The translations under genes were made by a program, and so were the position numbers. Positions 62,168 through 64,000 of a stretch of 64,000 nt of DNA are shown here, one piece after another. Positions within the stretch are counted from its first letter, which is position 1. Each line of letters starts with the position of its first letter. Source of the stretch: Neotamlana sedimentorum (GTDB lineage Bacteria; Bacteroidota; Bacteroidia; Flavobacteriales; Flavobacteriaceae); NCBI RefSeq assembly GCF_000943565.1, contig NZ_JTDW01000002.1:62001-126000 (forward strand). The letters are read 5' to 3'. A model generated the notes under the pieces. That model worked only from the letters and a program-made list of their open reading frames with translations, was not told where the DNA came from and searched no databases.

Positions 62168-64000
62168 TTATAAAAATTTACTGATTATATAATTTAATTT
62201 GAAATAGATACCTCTACCTGGTTTTTGTATCGCAAAATTGTCATAGATTTCTGCGTTAAATAGGTTTTTTACATCTATACTTGCTACTAATTTTTGCGAA
62301 GGAAAACGATAACTTAGGCCAATATCGTGTGAAACTTGACTAGGTGTTTTAGACCATTCTGGTTGCCCCCAAACCGTATAATATTCTCCCACAAAACCAA
62401 TAGTGTAATAGGTGTTTAAAATGGATTTTTTTTGAAAAATATTATTGAATCTATATTGAACATTTCCGTTAATTGTAAAAAAGGGCTCATTAGGAACTTG
62501 TTGCCCATAAAGAGAATGCGCATTGTCGTTTTCATCGACTTCTTGCTTAAATACATTATTAAATTTTGAGAAATTTAAAGACGTATTTAGTCTGTTGTTA
62601 TAGATGTAGATAATTTCGGCTTCGAAACCTCGCGCTTGTGTTTTACCAAGATTTACATAGCGAGTTACTTGAATATCTGCTTCTGCTTCTTCTTCAATTT
62701 CAGACTCATCAACAGCTTGTTGTGTAATTTTATCGTATCCATTACGCCAAAAAGCATTTGCATAAACCGATACTTTATGCTTATTAAATTCTAAAGTTCC
62801 CAAGCGAAAACCTAAATTATAATTAATGTTTTTTTCTGGGCTTAATTGTGTATTTGGAAGAATATTAGTTTCGGGAGATCCATATAATTGTCGCTCACTA
62901 GGCGATACATACGAGTTTTCGGTAGATGCGATAATGTATAAATCGGAAACCGCATTATAAGATAACGTTCCGCCATAACCAAAATTAGAGTTAGTTGCAA
63001 TAGTATCATTTCTTACTATAGAATTCACACCATCGGTTGTTGTAATGTCATATTCTGTTTGACTTGTGTGATTGTATGTATATTTACCTAATAAATTGGT
63101 TTTTAGTTTTCTATTAAAGGTTTCCGCTTCATAATTAATAGAAATTATATTTTGAGATATCGTACTTACTGTGGCATAATCTTGATTTATTTCATTTAAT
63201 AAATCTTCATCTTCTCTATCTGTTGCTTCATACTTATGATTTAAAGATAAACGATGTCTATCGGCTACCATATACCCCAAGTTTGTGCGTATATTGGTGA
63301 TTTTTCTATCGGTGTTCGAAATAACTTTTTCACCTTGTTGTCCGCCAAGAAGCGTTTTAAGAGGCACTCTTTCGCCAAATTCAATAACTTCTCTTTGGGT
63401 ACCATCCCAGTTATAAGCTATTCCAACAGTATCCTGTAAAAACGTACTGCGATAACTTCTAGCCGCATTTACTTTTAATGCTAAGTTTTCGGTTAGAAAA
63501 TTTCTTTTGCTATAATTAAGTAATATAACGCGGGCTTCGGTTTCGTTAAATCTTCCCACATATGGTACAGACATTGTTGTTCCATGCGGTATTTCTTTAT
63601 AGTTGCTAGAACCGTTGTAGCCTACAAAAAATTGATCTGCCCATTTGGTGTCGGTAAATCCAACTTCGAAACGTCCTCCTAGCGATTTATAAGTATTATT
63701 AAATCGTTTAGCGCGATAGGGTCTTGTAATTTGGCCTAAATAATTAACATAGGTTGTAGATCTTCCCCAAGTTTCATAACTGTTATCTGTATAAGTGTAA
63801 AAAGCAGAGCCTCTAAAAGCAAGGCCTGTTTTCTTTTCGCGAAAGGTTACTCCAATATCAGATTGTGAAGTATTAAAAGAACCATAAGAGCTAGCTAAAT
63901 TGATGTTATTTTGAGACACATCTTTTTTCAAAACAACATTTATGGCTCCACCGGCATAATCGCCCGTAAGGTGCGAGGGTAGTACGCCTTTATACACTTC
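62168..64000 (-). CDS. TonB-dependent outer-membrane receptor (N-terminus beyond window)
   Basis: The C-terminal 610 residues of a TonB-dependent receptor; the frame stays open at the right edge. The first visible codons read EVYKGVLPSHLTGDYAGGAI, the end of a plug domain, so no true start is present here. The barrel follows, ending in KPGRGIYFKLNYIISKF. A DUF4374 lipoprotein is directly downstream, so siderophore or metal transport is more likely than glycan transport, and no SusD partner is present. Confidence 0.9.
   Translation of the reverse strand, partial: EVYKGVLPSHLTGDYAGGAINVVLKKDVSQNNINLASSYGSFNTSQSDIGVTFREKKTGLAFRGSAFYTYTDNSYETWGRSTTYVNYLGQITRPYRAKRFNNTYKSLGGRFEVGFTDTKWADQFFVGYNGSSNYKEIPHGTTMSVPYVGRFNETEARVILLNYSKRNFLTENLALKVNAARSYRSTFLQDTVGIAYNWDGTQREVIEFGERVPLKTLLGGQQGEKVISNTDRKITNIRTNLGYMVADRHRLSLNHKYEATDREDEDLLNEINQDYATVSTISQNIISINYEAETFNRKLKTNLLGKYTYNHTSQTEYDITTTDGVNSIVRNDTIATNSNFGYGGTLSYNAVSDLYIIASTENSYVSPSERQLYGSPETNILPNTQLSPEKNINYNLGFRLGTLEFNKHKVSVYANAFWRNGYDKITQQAVDESEIEEEAEADIQVTRYVNLGKTQARGFEAEIIYIYNNRLNTSLNFSKFNNVFKQEVDENDNAHSLYGQQVPNEPFFTINGNVQYRFNNIFQKKSILNTYYTIGFVGEYYTVWGQPEWSKTPSQVSHDIGLSYRFPSQKLVASIDVKNLFNAEIYDNFAIQKPGRGIYFKLNYIISKFL

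Overview
This window comes from the chromosome of an AT-rich marine-type member of the Bacteroidota, most likely a Flavobacteriaceae. The evidence is a SusC/SusD pair, exported sulfatases, TAnnTTTG-type -7 promoter elements with A-rich leaders instead of strong Shine-Dalgarno sites, long (632-residue) PurF, an OmpA with thrombospondin type 3 repeats, DUF4374/TonB receptor genes, and the purN/acpP-fabF-rnc-pyk and yicC-gmk-nadD gene orders. I do not assign a genus. Protein-coding density is high, and I saw no insertion sequence, phage, CRISPR array or rRNA. One tRNA-Ala (anticodon GGC) is present.

Region 1-8.9 kb (minus strand) is a nitrate/nitrite assimilation locus. nirB, nirD, a DUF4202 protein, a NarX-like sensor kinase and a LuxR-type response regulator form one closely spaced operon that ends in a clear terminator. 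A separately transcribed assimilatory nitrate reductase with a fused FAD-dependent domain follows and runs off the left edge. A TTAAGTAT-N3-TACGTA box lies upstream of both transcription units. It is doubled into a palindrome before the nitrate reductase, so it is a good candidate operator.

Region 9-20.3 kb (minus strand) is a compact polysaccharide-type utilization locus: an alpha/beta hydrolase, a membrane-bound TPR/HTH regulator, SusC, SusD, two lipoprotein sulfatases of the iduronate-2-sulfatase type and an apparently exported Asp/Glu racemase-family enzyme. No glycoside hydrolase or lyase is visible.

Region 20.4-29 kb (plus strand) holds yicC-gmk-nadD and then a 1476-residue CheB-CheR-PAS-kinase-receiver fusion. 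It is followed by the most distinctive locus of the window, a mini exosortase system. A 78-residue cargo protein, an exosortase-family transpeptidase and a 136-residue membrane protein overlap one another, and a second 79-residue cargo follows. Both cargos end in a VP[IL]DGG motif, a hydrophobic helix and a basic tail.

Region 29-40 kb is mostly housekeeping: asd, mscL, alr and tdk on the minus strand, then a conserved hypothetical, rsmI, a HopJ-family gene, a four-cysteine uracil-DNA glycosylase, a peptidoglycan-binding-domain protein, lpxH-like, queD, a 2OG-Fe(II) oxygenase, a MATE pump and a GNAT enzyme. Two diverged copies of an intergenic repeat beginning TAGGGYGTTACC lie directly behind the hypothetical gene and behind queD.

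Region 40-50 kb carries an AddAB-like helicase/nuclease pair whose genes are separated by kbl and ompA, and sodA. Region 50-60.7 kb carries a DUF2807 protein, a duplicated 3' hairpin element, purF, a pfkB-family kinase, a viroplasmin-type RNase H, purN, acpP, fabF, rnc, an IPExxxVDY protein and pyk. The right end (60.8-64 kb) is a TonB-dependent receptor (partial) plus DUF4374 lipoprotein, probably a metal or siderophore uptake pair. Promoters are proposed by eye from the -7 motif; where no -33 element was seen this is stated.
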